Origin: JBFLXN01 sp040755715 [NCBI: Candidatus Edwardsbacteria bacterium]
GTDB lineage: Bacteria > Edwardsbacteria > AC1 > JBFLXN01
DNA: 8,351 nucleotides
Reading direction: 5' to 3'
NCBI GenBank assembly: GCA_040755715.1
Contig: JBFLXN010000124.1
Location: forward strand, 1 to 8,351
Below, one piece after another: positions 1-5,986 of the stretch (position 1 is its first letter; every line of letters begins with the position of its first letter). A model generated the notes under the pieces. It had not been told where the DNA came from and ran no database searches. It saw only the letters and a program-made list of their open reading frames with translations. Made by a program: the position numbers and the translations under genes.

Positions 1-84
1 GCTGAAATCAGATTGTGGTATAAGAACAAACTTATTGGTGTTCACAAAGTAAAAAAGCTAGACTTAAATTTAGTCCACTTTTAA
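1..84 (+). pseudogene. C-terminal end of a transposase-like protein (partial at window edge)
   Basis: Frame 1 is open from the first base for 27 codons and stops with TAA at 82-84. The tail reads AEIRLWYKNKLIGVHKVKK and ends DLNLVHF. A basic, Trp/Tyr-containing end of this kind is typical of the segment after the DDE integrase core in IS481/IS3-like transposases; the assignment rests on this resemblance and on the element-end structure just downstream. The stop codon lies inside the first of two copies of a 15-bp repeat, the compact arrangement expected of an insertion sequence whose gene runs to its very end. The rest of the gene lies left of the window, so it cannot be judged intact or broken. 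Family assignment is tentative. Confidence 0.5.
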
Positions 85-119
85 TTCTTAAACAGTCCAC
101 TTTTAATTTTTAGCTGACA
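72..119. mobile_element. Right terminal end of an insertion sequence with twin internal repeats
   Basis: The 15-mer AGTCCACTTTTAATT occurs at 72-86 and again at 94-108, 22 bp apart, which is two helical turns and suits paired transposase binding sites. The second copy is followed by TTTAGCTGACA, ending at 119 with the ACA common at IS ends (the inverted strand would begin TGTCAGC). The transposase stop codon is inside the first copy. The left end and the target duplication are outside the window, so the exact boundary at 119 is inferred. Confidence 0.5.
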
Positions 120-130
120 GGAAAAAAGAC

Positions 131-220
131 TACCACGGAAGCACGAAATTTAGGAAGCACAGAATTTAAAAAATTATTAAAATCTCTTCCGTGTCTCCGC
201 CCTTCCGTGTTTCCGTGGTA
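131..220. repeat. Degenerate 34-bp inverted repeat (MITE-like or intergenic repeat)
   Basis: The arm at 131-164 and the reverse complement of 187-220 align without gaps at 25 of 34 positions. The outer 14 bp match at 13 of 14 (131-144 TACCACGGAAGCAC against 207-220). A 22-bp AT-rich centre separates the arms. Inside each arm the unit GGAAGCAC/CCGTGT recurs, so the element is built from short iterations of a CACGGAA motif. It contains no reading frame. It could be a miniature transposable element or a folded repeat between the IS end and the gene remnant at 259. Confidence 0.6.
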
Positions 221-258
221 TAATTTCCTACGCCATCAAGAAAAACTCTGAACTTCAT

Positions 259-495
259 TTATCTCTCAATAATTTTCTGGCGGCGTTCAAAACCATTTCT
301 ATACTGATTTCTTTCATACATTGTCCGCCGTTTTTTCTCATATATTTTTTTCAAAACTTCTTTTAAGGGCATATCTTCCTTGGTGGTGAAAACGCTGATA
401 TTCTCAAGTGCGCTGACTTTATCGGATATGTAAACAGGAAATCTTTTCTTGTCGGAAAGAGATTCAACAAAAAGCAGAAAAATATTAACACGGTT
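259..495 (-). pseudogene. Unidentified coding remnant directly after and in frame with the GT2 stop
   Basis: Immediately after the TGA at 496-498 the same frame stays open for 78 codons and stops with TAA at 259-261. The translation looks like real protein: SLSDKKRFPVYISDKVSALE, then a charged, probably helical tail that contains EVLKKIYEKKRRTMYERN and ends ERRQKIIER. No ATG, GTG or TTG start lies near the beginning and there is no Shine-Dalgarno sequence; the first ATG is about 41 codons in. I do not recognise the family. The upstream GT2 is already full length, so this is best read as the C-terminal part of another gene whose 5' end was deleted and whose cut end landed by chance in the GT2 frame. 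Stop-codon readthrough or an ATT/CTG start are less likely. The nearby IS end at 119 fits local rearrangement. Confidence 0.5.
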
Positions 496-1371
496 TCAGT
501 TTCTGATAATTTTAAAATTCCTGTACTCTCCGATTCTCCAGTCGGTTTTCCTTTCAATCTGATACAGTAATCTTTTAAGCAGAGGAAAATTTTTTTTAGT
601 CAAATCGAAATTAAATTCCCAGTTTTTCTGTCGTATGCGTTCTTGCATCACAGCAGGGTGGGTGCCGGTGAAGCGTTCAAGCGAATCGATTTTTGAATAG
701 TCGAATAATTGTTCTTTTGAAATATTTTTCCCGAGCCATTCATCATCATGCCATAACTTATGAAAGTGCTGCTGCTTGCTCTGCTGTAACTCAGGTGGCT
801 TAACCCATCCGTAATGATAAACAAATGCGTCTATCGGTTTTACATGAAGCAGTCTATTATTTTTTCTGAAACCCTGCGCATCGCGGAACGAACGAATCTG
901 CCTGTCGTTCCTCACCACTCTGATTTCTCTCTTGTACCACCTGCGAGAATCACCAATATAATCGTAAGAACCATAAAAATGCAAATAATTAAAAAGCAGT
1001 CCCTCCACTCTTTCATCGTCTTTCCATTTTTTCATGGCTTCCAAAATTGCAGTGTGGTATTTTTCATGTATAACCTCATCCGCCTGAATATAAAAAGCCC
1101 AGTCGGAATTGCCTGATATTGCAGAAAAAGCTTTATCGGTTTCAACTGCAAGCACACGCCCGCCTTCTCGAAGATTATCATCCCAAATGGTTTCTATGAT
1201 TTTTACTTTGGGTGAATTTATTGATTTAATAAGCCCAAGAGTTTCATCTTCAGAATTCCCGACAGCAATTACAAATTCATCACATAAAGGAAGTAACGAA
1301 GTTATTGCCTCCACTACAGGATAGTCGAATTTAATTGCATGGCGAACTATTGAGAACCCCGAAACTTTCAT
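496..1371 (-). CDS. Glycosyltransferase family 2 protein, cytosolic, WcaA-like
   Basis: A 291-residue protein that probably transfers a sugar from a nucleotide-sugar donor to a growing surface glycan at the cytoplasmic face of the membrane. The N-terminus (residues 4-60) has the GT2 opening: SGFSIVRHAIKFDYP, then CDEFVIAVGNSEDETL in the nucleotide-binding strand-loop region. The metal-binding motif appears as IQADEV at 95-100, a QAD variant of the usual DAD/DXD. A W/Y/H-rich middle (residues 127-210) and the basic end RIGEYRNFKII look complete, and no membrane segment is visible. The start is ATG at 1371, 14 bp after the stop of the GT9 remnant; the Shine-Dalgarno sequence is weak, so translation may depend on coupling. 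It is the last intact gene of the run 1386-3701. Donor and acceptor sugars cannot be read from sequence. Confidence 0.85.
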   Translation of the reverse strand: MKVSGFSIVRHAIKFDYPVVEAITSLLPLCDEFVIAVGNSEDETLGLIKSINSPKVKIIETIWDDNLREGGRVLAVETDKAFSAISGNSDWAFYIQADEVIHEKYHTAILEAMKKWKDDERVEGLLFNYLHFYGSYDYIGDSRRWYKREIRVVRNDRQIRSFRDAQGFRKNNRLLHVKPIDAFVYHYGWVKPPELQQSKQQHFHKLWHDDEWLGKNISKEQLFDYSKIDSLERFTGTHPAVMQERIRQKNWEFNFDLTKKNFPLLKRLLYQIERKTDWRIGEYRNFKIIRN

Positions 1372-1385
1372 GGATTTTTATTATT

Positions 1386-1592
1386 TCAAGAAAGCATTGA
1401 ACAAGGTTGTTTCATAAGATTTTGAAGATAGTGCAAATCGGTTTCTTCTCTCTTACTGCCTAAAAGAATTATCTGCACACCTTCTTCAGAAATAAGTTGG
1501 TCGGCCAAAGTAGAAAGAAGAACATCACCTAAAGCGCGTAATTTAATAATTAAAATTTTTTCTGGTTCCTTGAAGGATTTCTTGGGCTTCAT
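1386..1592 (-). pseudogene. Collapsed remnant of a second GT9 (heptosyltransferase-type) gene
   Basis: This 68-codon frame joins two separate pieces of a GT9 enzyme. Residues 12-28 (KILIIKLRALGDVLLST) are the N-terminal signature of the family, equivalent to residues 9-24 of the intact neighbour (ILISRLRFIGDVILTT). From residue 29 the text jumps to LADQLISEEGVQIILLGSKR, which aligns with residues 202-223 of the neighbour in the nucleotide-sugar binding domain. About 177 residues are missing between them, and the frame stops before the conserved NDxGPMHLA segment, so both an internal deletion and a C-terminal truncation are present. The start, ATG at 1592, overlaps the end of the intact GT9 gene by 50 bp in another frame, a plausible coupled arrangement for the original gene. 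It cannot form a GT-B fold and is very likely non-functional. Confidence 0.75.
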
Positions 1593-2601
1593 TAAAAATT
1601 TTCCCTACAGAAAGTTCGGTCATACATCTTAATGTTTTATCCGGACAAAAGTCTTGATGACAGGGACGACAGGGAACCTGAGAAACAACCACACGGTATT
1701 TCTTAAAAAAAGAATAAGGAAACCAAATTTCTGGTTCACTCGGTCCGAAAATGGCTAAAGTTGGAGTCCCTAAGGCACAGGCTAAATGCATTGGACCACC
1801 ATCATTAGCAATAAAAAGGTCGCACTGAGAGATGACTGCTGCGAGTTGTCTTAATAAAAAATTTTGGAGAATGAGAAAACTTTCCTGCTGACCTCTTTCC
1901 GACTCTCCCCGATGGGGGAAAGGAGAAAGGTCTTTTTCTTTAGGACCAATTACCCAGATTATCTTTGCCCCGCAATTCTTCATAAATTGTGTAGCTAAAT
2001 CAAAGAATCTTTCTTTGGGCCAGCGCTTTGCTGGCCAACTGGCTCCAGGATGTAATCCAATAAGAAGTTTCCCTGGTTCTATTCCTTTTTGTCTTAAAAA
2101 ATTTTTGGCCCATATTTTTTCTGATTCAGAGAGAAAGACTCGGGGAGTTCTGTCTTGGGGAACTGAAAGACCTAAAGCAGAAACCAAAGTTAAATGGCTC
2201 TCTACTGCATTGACTTTTTCTTTCACTCTAACCCTTTGATGATAAATTCTTCCTCTGAGGCGAACATCATACCCTATCCGCCATTTAGCATTAGTGAGAA
2301 AAGTGAGATAGGCACTGCGGGGATTACAGAAGAAGTCCACCGCCAAGTCAAAATGTTTTTGGCGCAAGTGACGAATGAACTTAATTTGTTTTATTAAGGA
2401 CCAGTTTCTTTCAAAAGTAAGAATTTCATTTAGGTCAGGATTATTTTCTAAAACAGGGCTATTTTCTTTTTCTACGAGAAACGAAAGTTTTGCCGTCGGA
2501 AAATTTTCTCGGAAGGCTCTAATCACTGGCGTAGTCAAAATTACATCACCAATAAAACGCAAACGACTGATGAGAATTCGTTGAAAACTATCTGGTCTCA
2601 T
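1543..2601 (-). CDS. Glycosyltransferase family 9, LPS heptosyltransferase type
   Basis: A 352-residue GT-B enzyme of the ADP-heptose:LPS heptosyltransferase family, expected to transfer heptose to the inner core on the cytoplasmic side. The N-domain opens with ISRLRFIGDVILTTP (11-25), where D19 matches the catalytic Asp of WaaC/WaaF. The C-domain has LHPGASWPAKRWPKERF (183-199, with the conserved Lys) and NDGGPMHLACALGTPTLAIF (266-285) followed by GPSEP. Near the C-terminus C311, C314, C319 and C326 form a CPxCH-type cluster common in this family. ATG at 2601 overlaps the GT4 stop by 4 bp (ATGA), so the two are translationally coupled. Residues about 224-237 (LSPFPHRGESERG region) are encoded by a palindromic stretch at 1891-1931 that looks like a dispersed repeat inside a surface loop. 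The specific acceptor is unknown. Confidence 0.9.
   Translation of the reverse strand: MRPDSFQRILISRLRFIGDVILTTPVIRAFRENFPTAKLSFLVEKENSPVLENNPDLNEILTFERNWSLIKQIKFIRHLRQKHFDLAVDFFCNPRSAYLTFLTNAKWRIGYDVRLRGRIYHQRVRVKEKVNAVESHLTLVSALGLSVPQDRTPRVFLSESEKIWAKNFLRQKGIEPGKLLIGLHPGASWPAKRWPKERFFDLATQFMKNCGAKIIWVIGPKEKDLSPFPHRGESERGQQESFLILQNFLLRQLAAVISQCDLFIANDGGPMHLACALGTPTLAIFGPSEPEIWFPYSFFKKYRVVVSQVPCRPCHQDFCPDKTLRCMTELSVGKIFNEAQEILQGTRKNFNY
1891..1931. repeat. Palindromic repeat-like segment inside the GT9 coding region
   Basis: The stretch contains nested complementary pieces: ACCT at 1891-1894 with AGGT at 1928-1931, CTTTCC near 1894-1899 with GGAAAG at 1917-1922, and CCCC-GAT-GGGG at 1907-1917. 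It resembles the C-rich/G-rich dispersed palindromes found between genes in many bacteria, but here it is in frame and encodes residues about 224-237 of the GT9 protein. The flanking family motifs remain in register, so it is tolerated. That it is an inserted repeat is inference from base composition and symmetry. Confidence 0.4.
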
Positions 2602-3680
2602 TGCTGAAAGAGTGATTGATAAATCTCAAGTGTTCGCTGAGCTGACTTTTCCCAAGTAAAATTTTTAGCCCGGCTAAGTCCCTTCTCTTTCAATTTTTTC
2701 CTTAAATCTTGGTCAAAGAAAAGTTTTTCTATTCCTTCTCTGATTTCTTCTACCTTGTAGGGATTTACTAAATAAGCGGCGTCGCCGACCACTTCAGGTA
2801 GAGCACTTATGGAGGAAGTAAGAACCGCTGCGCCACAGCCCATCGCCTCTAAGACTGGAATCCCAAAACCCTCACAGAGAGAAGGGTAAACAAAGAATAG
2901 ACAAGCGGAGTAAAGCAATGGCAAATCTTCTCTTTGAAAATAGCCTGAATAATGCACCTTGGAATTTAAGTTTAGAGAACTAACTCTCTCAAAAATTTCT
3001 TCCCAATTTCTTCCTTTTCGTCCAACTAAAAGAAGGGGAGGACTATTTCTATTTTCAGCAGTAAATTTAGAAAACGCCTCAATTAGTCTGACTAAATTTT
3101 TCCTTGCTTCCAGAGTTCCGACAAAGAGAATGAATTCGTTCGGTAAGTGAAGTTTATCCTTTAACTGTTTTATTTTTGTTTCATCTTCTACTGGATGGAA
3201 ATGCTCATCCAGGCCGTGATGGACAACTCGGACTATTTCTGGTTCCACAGATAAAAAGTGAATGATTTCTTGTCTGACGCTTTCTGAGGAAACGATAATT
3301 GAATCAGCACGGGCAGTAGCTTTTCTTATAGTCTTTTGCATTCGGGCGAAATCAGGGGGGTTAAAATCTCTATCTGGAGAAAAAGGCGACATATCATGAA
3401 CCGTCACAACTCGTCTGCCTGCCCGTGGCCAAAAACGGAGTTTGAAAGCCAAACCATGAAAGATGTTAACTGATTGGAAAAAAACACGAGGCGAACGCAA
3501 GTTGTAAAATCTCACATTCACCACTTCTTGAAAGGAAATTTTTTTCTTCCCCCGGGTATAGAGAAAATATTCGTTCTCTCTGTCAATTTTGGCAAGATGC
3601 CTCGCCAGCTGAAGGATGTAGACTCCTACCCCAGTAGGTTGAGAAGATAAACCTGAGGAAATATCTAAACCGATTTTCAT
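2598..3680 (-). CDS. Glycosyltransferase family 4 (GT-B, mannosyltransferase-like)
   Basis: A 360-residue retaining GT-B glycosyltransferase, probably adding a hexose such as mannose to a lipid-linked or core glycan. The N-domain shows the glycine-rich acceptor/donor loop PTGVGVY (15-21) and TVHDMSPFSP (93-102). The linker to the C-domain is ILFVGTLEARKNLVRLIEAF (184-203), and the donor-binding E-x7-E motif is EGFGIPVLE (270-278). The end, KNFTWEKSAQRTLEIYQSL, is the usual C-terminal helix. Length and motifs indicate an intact enzyme. ATG at 3680 lies 21 bp after the stop of the preceding GT2, and its TGA overlaps the GT9 start as ATGA, so GT2-GT4-GT9 form a tight transcription unit. A small hairpin (ACGCA-GATTT-TGCGT, 3688-3702) sits in the short spacer. 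Sugar specificity is not determinable. Confidence 0.92.
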   Translation of the reverse strand: MKIGLDISSGLSSQPTGVGVYILQLARHLAKIDRENEYFLYTRGKKKISFQEVVNVRFYNLRSPRVFFQSVNIFHGLAFKLRFWPRAGRRVVTVHDMSPFSPDRDFNPPDFARMQKTIRKATARADSIIVSSESVRQEIIHFLSVEPEIVRVVHHGLDEHFHPVEDETKIKQLKDKLHLPNEFILFVGTLEARKNLVRLIEAFSKFTAENRNSPPLLLVGRKGRNWEEIFERVSSLNLNSKVHYSGYFQREDLPLLYSACLFFVYPSLCEGFGIPVLEAMGCGAAVLTSSISALPEVVGDAAYLVNPYKVEEIREGIEKLFFDQDLRKKLKEKGLSRAKNFTWEKSAQRTLEIYQSLFQQ

Positions 3681-3701
3681 AATGATTACGCAGATTTTGC
3701 G

Positions 3702-4523
3702 TCAAGAATTTTCCGCAGTTTTAAATCCTTTTTTACAGATTTTATAACTATAATCACCGAGAGAGCGATAATACCATTCTACTATGTTTTTATCAGGTCT
3801 TCTTCGTTTATGATATAAATGAAATTGAATAGCCACTCCCTTGATGCTTTTGATCTTATATCCAGAGTTTCTTAGACGCAAAAACAAATCGCCATCCTCA
3901 CCCCAGTAATGGGTCAGAGATTCATTAAATCCATTAACTGAAATCAAATCTCTCTTATATAATGAAAAGTTGGAACCTAATATGTCCGGCACCTTATTGT
4001 GTCTAAACAATTTTCTCAAGAGTTGAGAGCGAACAGGAATACTCCGATTGAAATGCCGGGAATCATTTTTGAAGTTACTTACCAAGAGCTCAAGATTAAA
4101 TCTGTCAAAATATCCCTGAAGGATTTTGTTAGCGCTAATTTTTTCTGTTAGTTGTTCACCTAATTCTACCCGACGACCTGCCAGAAAGTGATTTACTTCT
4201 CTAAAAGACAAATGGTCTTCTAAGAAATCTCTATGAAGTATGCAGTCGCCATCAATGAACACTAAATAATCTGAAGATGAGGCATTTACTGCCTTATTTA
4301 AAATAATTGATTTTCGGTAGCCCTGGTCTGGATGCCAGATATGCTTCAAGTTAAGTCTTTTTTCATATCCTTCAATAATATCTTTTGTCTCTTTACCAGA
4401 ACCATCATCAGCGATTAGAACTTCAAAATTAGAGATGCTCTGTCTGGAGACAGAAGCAAGGACAAGATTGAGAAACTGAGGCTGATTGTAGGTAGTAATG
4501 ATGAGAGAAAGTTCAAAGTCCAT
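3702..4523 (-). CDS. Glycosyltransferase family 2 with galactosyltransferase-like C-terminal domain
   Basis: A 273-residue inverting GT-A glycosyltransferase. From the ATG at 4523 the protein opens MDFELSLIITTYNQP, then has the nucleotide-binding ADDGSG (residues 38-43) and the metal-binding DGDC (91-94). The second half carries NGFNES...HYWGEDGDLF (about 197-214), the acceptor-site block of the Glyco_transf_7C type seen in chondroitin-synthase-like and galactosyltransferase-like enzymes, followed by HLYHKRRRPD. A GTG 18 bp upstream (4541) would add MVVFKA, but those codons fall inside a repeat that continues into the spacer, so ATG is preferred; neither start has a strong Shine-Dalgarno sequence. 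It is the first gene of the compact 3702-to-496 run and is 21 bp from the GT4 gene. It probably adds galactose or a hexosamine to a surface glycan. Confidence 0.88.
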   Translation of the reverse strand: MDFELSLIITTYNQPQFLNLVLASVSRQSISNFEVLIADDGSGKETKDIIEGYEKRLNLKHIWHPDQGYRKSIILNKAVNASSSDYLVFIDGDCILHRDFLEDHLSFREVNHFLAGRRVELGEQLTEKISANKILQGYFDRFNLELLVSNFKNDSRHFNRSIPVRSQLLRKLFRHNKVPDILGSNFSLYKRDLISVNGFNESLTHYWGEDGDLFLRLRNSGYKIKSIKGVAIQFHLYHKRRRPDKNIVEWYYRSLGDYSYKICKKGFKTAENS

Positions 4524-4539
4524 CGCTTTAAACACTACC

Positions 4540-4697
4540 ACGAGAAATTACCATAGAAACTTATAGAAATTCATAGTCGTGCCTTAGGCAGATCCGCCTC
4601 TGGCGGAAAATTTCTTGAAATTCATTGTCATCTCTGCTTTAGACAGAGAAATCTACTGTGATGTATTTCTATCAATTTCAACAAATTTCTATCTCTC
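4540..4697. repeat. Repeat-rich spacer with tandem ATAGAAAYTT units, opposed copies and two hairpins
   Basis: Left side: tandem 10-mers ATAGAAACTT and ATAGAAATTC at 4553-4572, followed by ATAG. Right side: the complementary forms ATTTCTAT at 4665-4672 and AAATTTCTAT at 4683-4692, giving an overall inverted layout. Between them are two related half-units that begin GAAATTCATAGTC (4567) and GAAATTCATTGTC (4617), each followed by a hairpin: TCCGCC-TCT-GGCGGA at 4593-4607, and TCTCTG-CTTTAGA-CAGAGA at 4631-4649. No plausible gene is present. The right end overlaps the last codons of the next gene. Confidence 0.55.
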
Positions 4698-5465
4698 CAA
4701 GTTTTTATTTTTTTGCCAGAGGTAATATAATTTTGCCTGGCGGATGAGAAAATACATTCCTTCTATTATTGCCAACAGCAGTCCTTCCAGGCCATCACGG
4801 TATCCTTTTTTTACGATATATGACTTGAAGAACATAGCCATACCGGAAAAGAACATATAATATTTTTTATGCTTGACGCCGAGGTTGAACTTCTTTTGTG
4901 CATCTAAAGTCGTGTAGGAATTAAATTTATCAAGGAGGTCTTCCAAATTCTGAAAACTCTGATGATAGAAGAATTCGTCTATATATCCGCCTTTTCCTTT
5001 GACCACCGGGTATTCGTGGACTTCTCCAGTAAAATAGGCGTTTTCCTTCTTAAAAAGTCTGATATGCCAACTTGGATTCCAGGCTCCGTAGCGAATCCAC
5101 TTATTCATAAAATGTTCTTTTCTCTGGATTTTATAAAAATCACAGTCAGGCTCCCTTTCAAAAATTTCAAATGTTCTTTTCTTTAATTCTTTAGTGACAT
5201 ATTCATCCGCATCAAGAAATAGTATCCACTTATGCTGGGCTTTACTTAAACAAAAATTTTTTTGTTGGCTGAATCCTTCCCATTTAGACTGATAAATCTT
5301 TGAGGTATATTTTTCCACAATTTTTAAGGTATTATCTGTGCTGTAGGCATCTACTACAACGATTTCATCTACCCAATCAATTACACTTTCCAGGCATTTC
5401 TGGATATTTTTCTCTTCATTGTATGTTATAACGCAGACCGAAATTTTTAATTTTTTATTTGTCAT
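4689..5465 (-). CDS. WaaE/KdtX-like glycosyltransferase family 2 (LPS core biosynthesis)
   Basis: A 258-residue GT-A enzyme of the WaaE/KdtX group, which in known members adds a glucose to the inner-core heptose. Features in order: ISVCVITYNEEKNIQKCLES (8-27), the donor strand DEIVVVDAYSTDNT (33-46), KWEGFSQQKNF (61-71), the metal-binding FLDADEYVT (83-91), the conserved RLFKKENAYFTGEVHEYP (136-153, with the VHE signature) and YHQSF. From about residue 200 to 248 it has a largely hydrophobic segment with interspersed basic residues, probably membrane-associated. ATG at 5465 has a weak GAAAG upstream. It is a paralogue of the gene at 6715-7461 (same motif order and length), and the two flank the toxin-antitoxin island. 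Exact donor and acceptor remain unknown. Confidence 0.9.
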   Translation of the reverse strand: MTNKKLKISVCVITYNEEKNIQKCLESVIDWVDEIVVVDAYSTDNTLKIVEKYTSKIYQSKWEGFSQQKNFCLSKAQHKWILFLDADEYVTKELKKRTFEIFEREPDCDFYKIQRKEHFMNKWIRYGAWNPSWHIRLFKKENAYFTGEVHEYPVVKGKGGYIDEFFYHQSFQNLEDLLDKFNSYTTLDAQKKFNLGVKHKKYYMFFSGMAMFFKSYIVKKGYRDGLEGLLLAIIEGMYFLIRQAKLYYLWQKNKNLER

Positions 5466-5523
5466 ATTCTTTCAGTTACACCCATAGACACACTAAATTC
5501 ACTTTTGAATTCTCCTCCCATTT

Positions 5524-5542
5524 CCCCCTTTGAAAAAGGGGG
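5524..5542. repeat. C5T3/A3G5 hairpin within a dispersed G-rich repeat
   Basis: CCCCCTTT (5524-5531) pairs perfectly with AAAGGGGG (5535-5542) around a GAA loop. A further GATGAAGGGGGATTTC follows to about 5556. This pattern resembles a repeat scattered between genes in many bacteria. Neither strand has a U-run directly after the stem, so it is not called a terminator. A second hairpin lies nearby (TGTCTT at 5564-5569 with AAGACA at 5577-5582). Confidence 0.55.
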
Positions 5543-5595
5543 ATGAAGGGGGATTTCTCATCGTGTCTTGAACAAAAAGACAGGAGACTGCGGCG

Positions 5596-5673
5596 TTATT
5601 TCAAACTCTCCTCAATAATTTTTTTCTCTTCTTTAGTCCACCCAAAAGCGGATTTGGGCAAACGAGGTCTCTT
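5596..5673 (-). pseudogene. Possible orphan C-terminus of an unidentified gene
   Basis: On the minus strand a short frame after a TGA codon reads CKRPRLPKSAFGWTKEEKKI, continues IEESLK, and ends with TAA at 5596-5598. The amphipathic, Lys/Glu-rich end looks protein-like, and there is no start codon or ribosome binding site, so it may be the tail of a gene lost by deletion. At about 25 codons chance cannot be excluded, and I do not recognise the family. Confidence 0.22.
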
Positions 5674-5729
5674 ACATCACATTATGCGCCGTTGGTCGCT
5701 TTCAGCTTAAACATCCCGGTAATGCTTTT

Positions 5730-5981
5730 TTACACTGTTGCTCCCTCAGAGAAAATCTCTACAGGAACGGAAATAGTTTTATCCCACTTCTCCCTTGTTT
5801 GAATTCTGTGCTCAATCTCTTTGGCTACCTTTGCAGTAAGGTATTTCTCTCCACATTGTTGGCAAACCCCAGCCGGCACATCTTGGAAGATATATAGTTT
5901 TCCTTTATACCGATAATCTAATTCAATTCTATCACCTTTTACTTCTCCACCACAGAAAGAGCAATCTCCATATTTATGCAT
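5730..5981 (-). CDS. YgiT-type zinc-finger protein, MqsA-like antitoxin (N-domain only)
   Basis: An 83-residue protein with two CxxC knuckles, CSFC at 7-10 and CQQC at 40-43, spaced as in the zinc-binding N-terminal domain of MqsA/YgiT antitoxins. A beta-rich stretch, DYRYKGKLYIFQDVP, lies between them. The helix-turn-helix DNA-binding half of MqsA is absent; short forms like this often pair with DUF4258 proteins and are presumed antitoxins that bind and neutralise the toxin. The start is taken as ATG at 5981 because a near-ideal AAGGAGGTG (5988-5996) sits 8 nt upstream; the GTG at 5990 lies inside that site. The site itself is built from the last codons of the DUF4258 gene, whose stop is 5 nt from the ATG, so the two are tightly coupled, toxin first. 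DNA-binding autoregulation is not supported by the visible domains. Confidence 0.82.
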   Translation of the reverse strand: MHKYGDCSFCGGEVKGDRIELDYRYKGKLYIFQDVPAGVCQQCGEKYLTAKVAKEIEHRIQTREKWDKTISVPVEIFSEGATV

Positions 5982-5986
5982 TACTC

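Noticed and set aside
496-498. TGA recoded as a sense codon, joining the GT2 to the following 78 codons
   Set aside because: TGA is a natural stop elsewhere in the window, for example in the ATGA overlaps at 2598-2601 and 6362-6365, and the GT2 is already full length.
363-557. A minus-strand frame starting inside the GT2 3' end, shifted relative to the 259-495 remnant
   Set aside because: Its start overlaps the conserved GT2 C-terminus in another frame, and its residues are low-complexity compared with the clearly protein-like text in the neighbouring frame.
814-1324. Plus-strand open frames opposite the GT2 gene at 496-1371
   Set aside because: They are antisense to a clear glycosyltransferase, lack ribosome binding sites and have no recognisable motifs.
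2015-3150. Several plus-strand open frames opposite the GT9 and GT4 genes
   Set aside because: Antisense shadows of strongly conserved coding regions, with no start signals.
5524-5556. Rho-independent terminator
   Set aside because: The stem is good, but no T-run follows it on either strand; the sequence fits a dispersed repeat better.
5650-5720. Integron attC-like site (GTTGG and GCGCATAATG near the end of the zinc-finger gene)
   Set aside because: No paired R and L boxes with the expected symmetry could be found, and the neighbouring genes do not look like a cassette.
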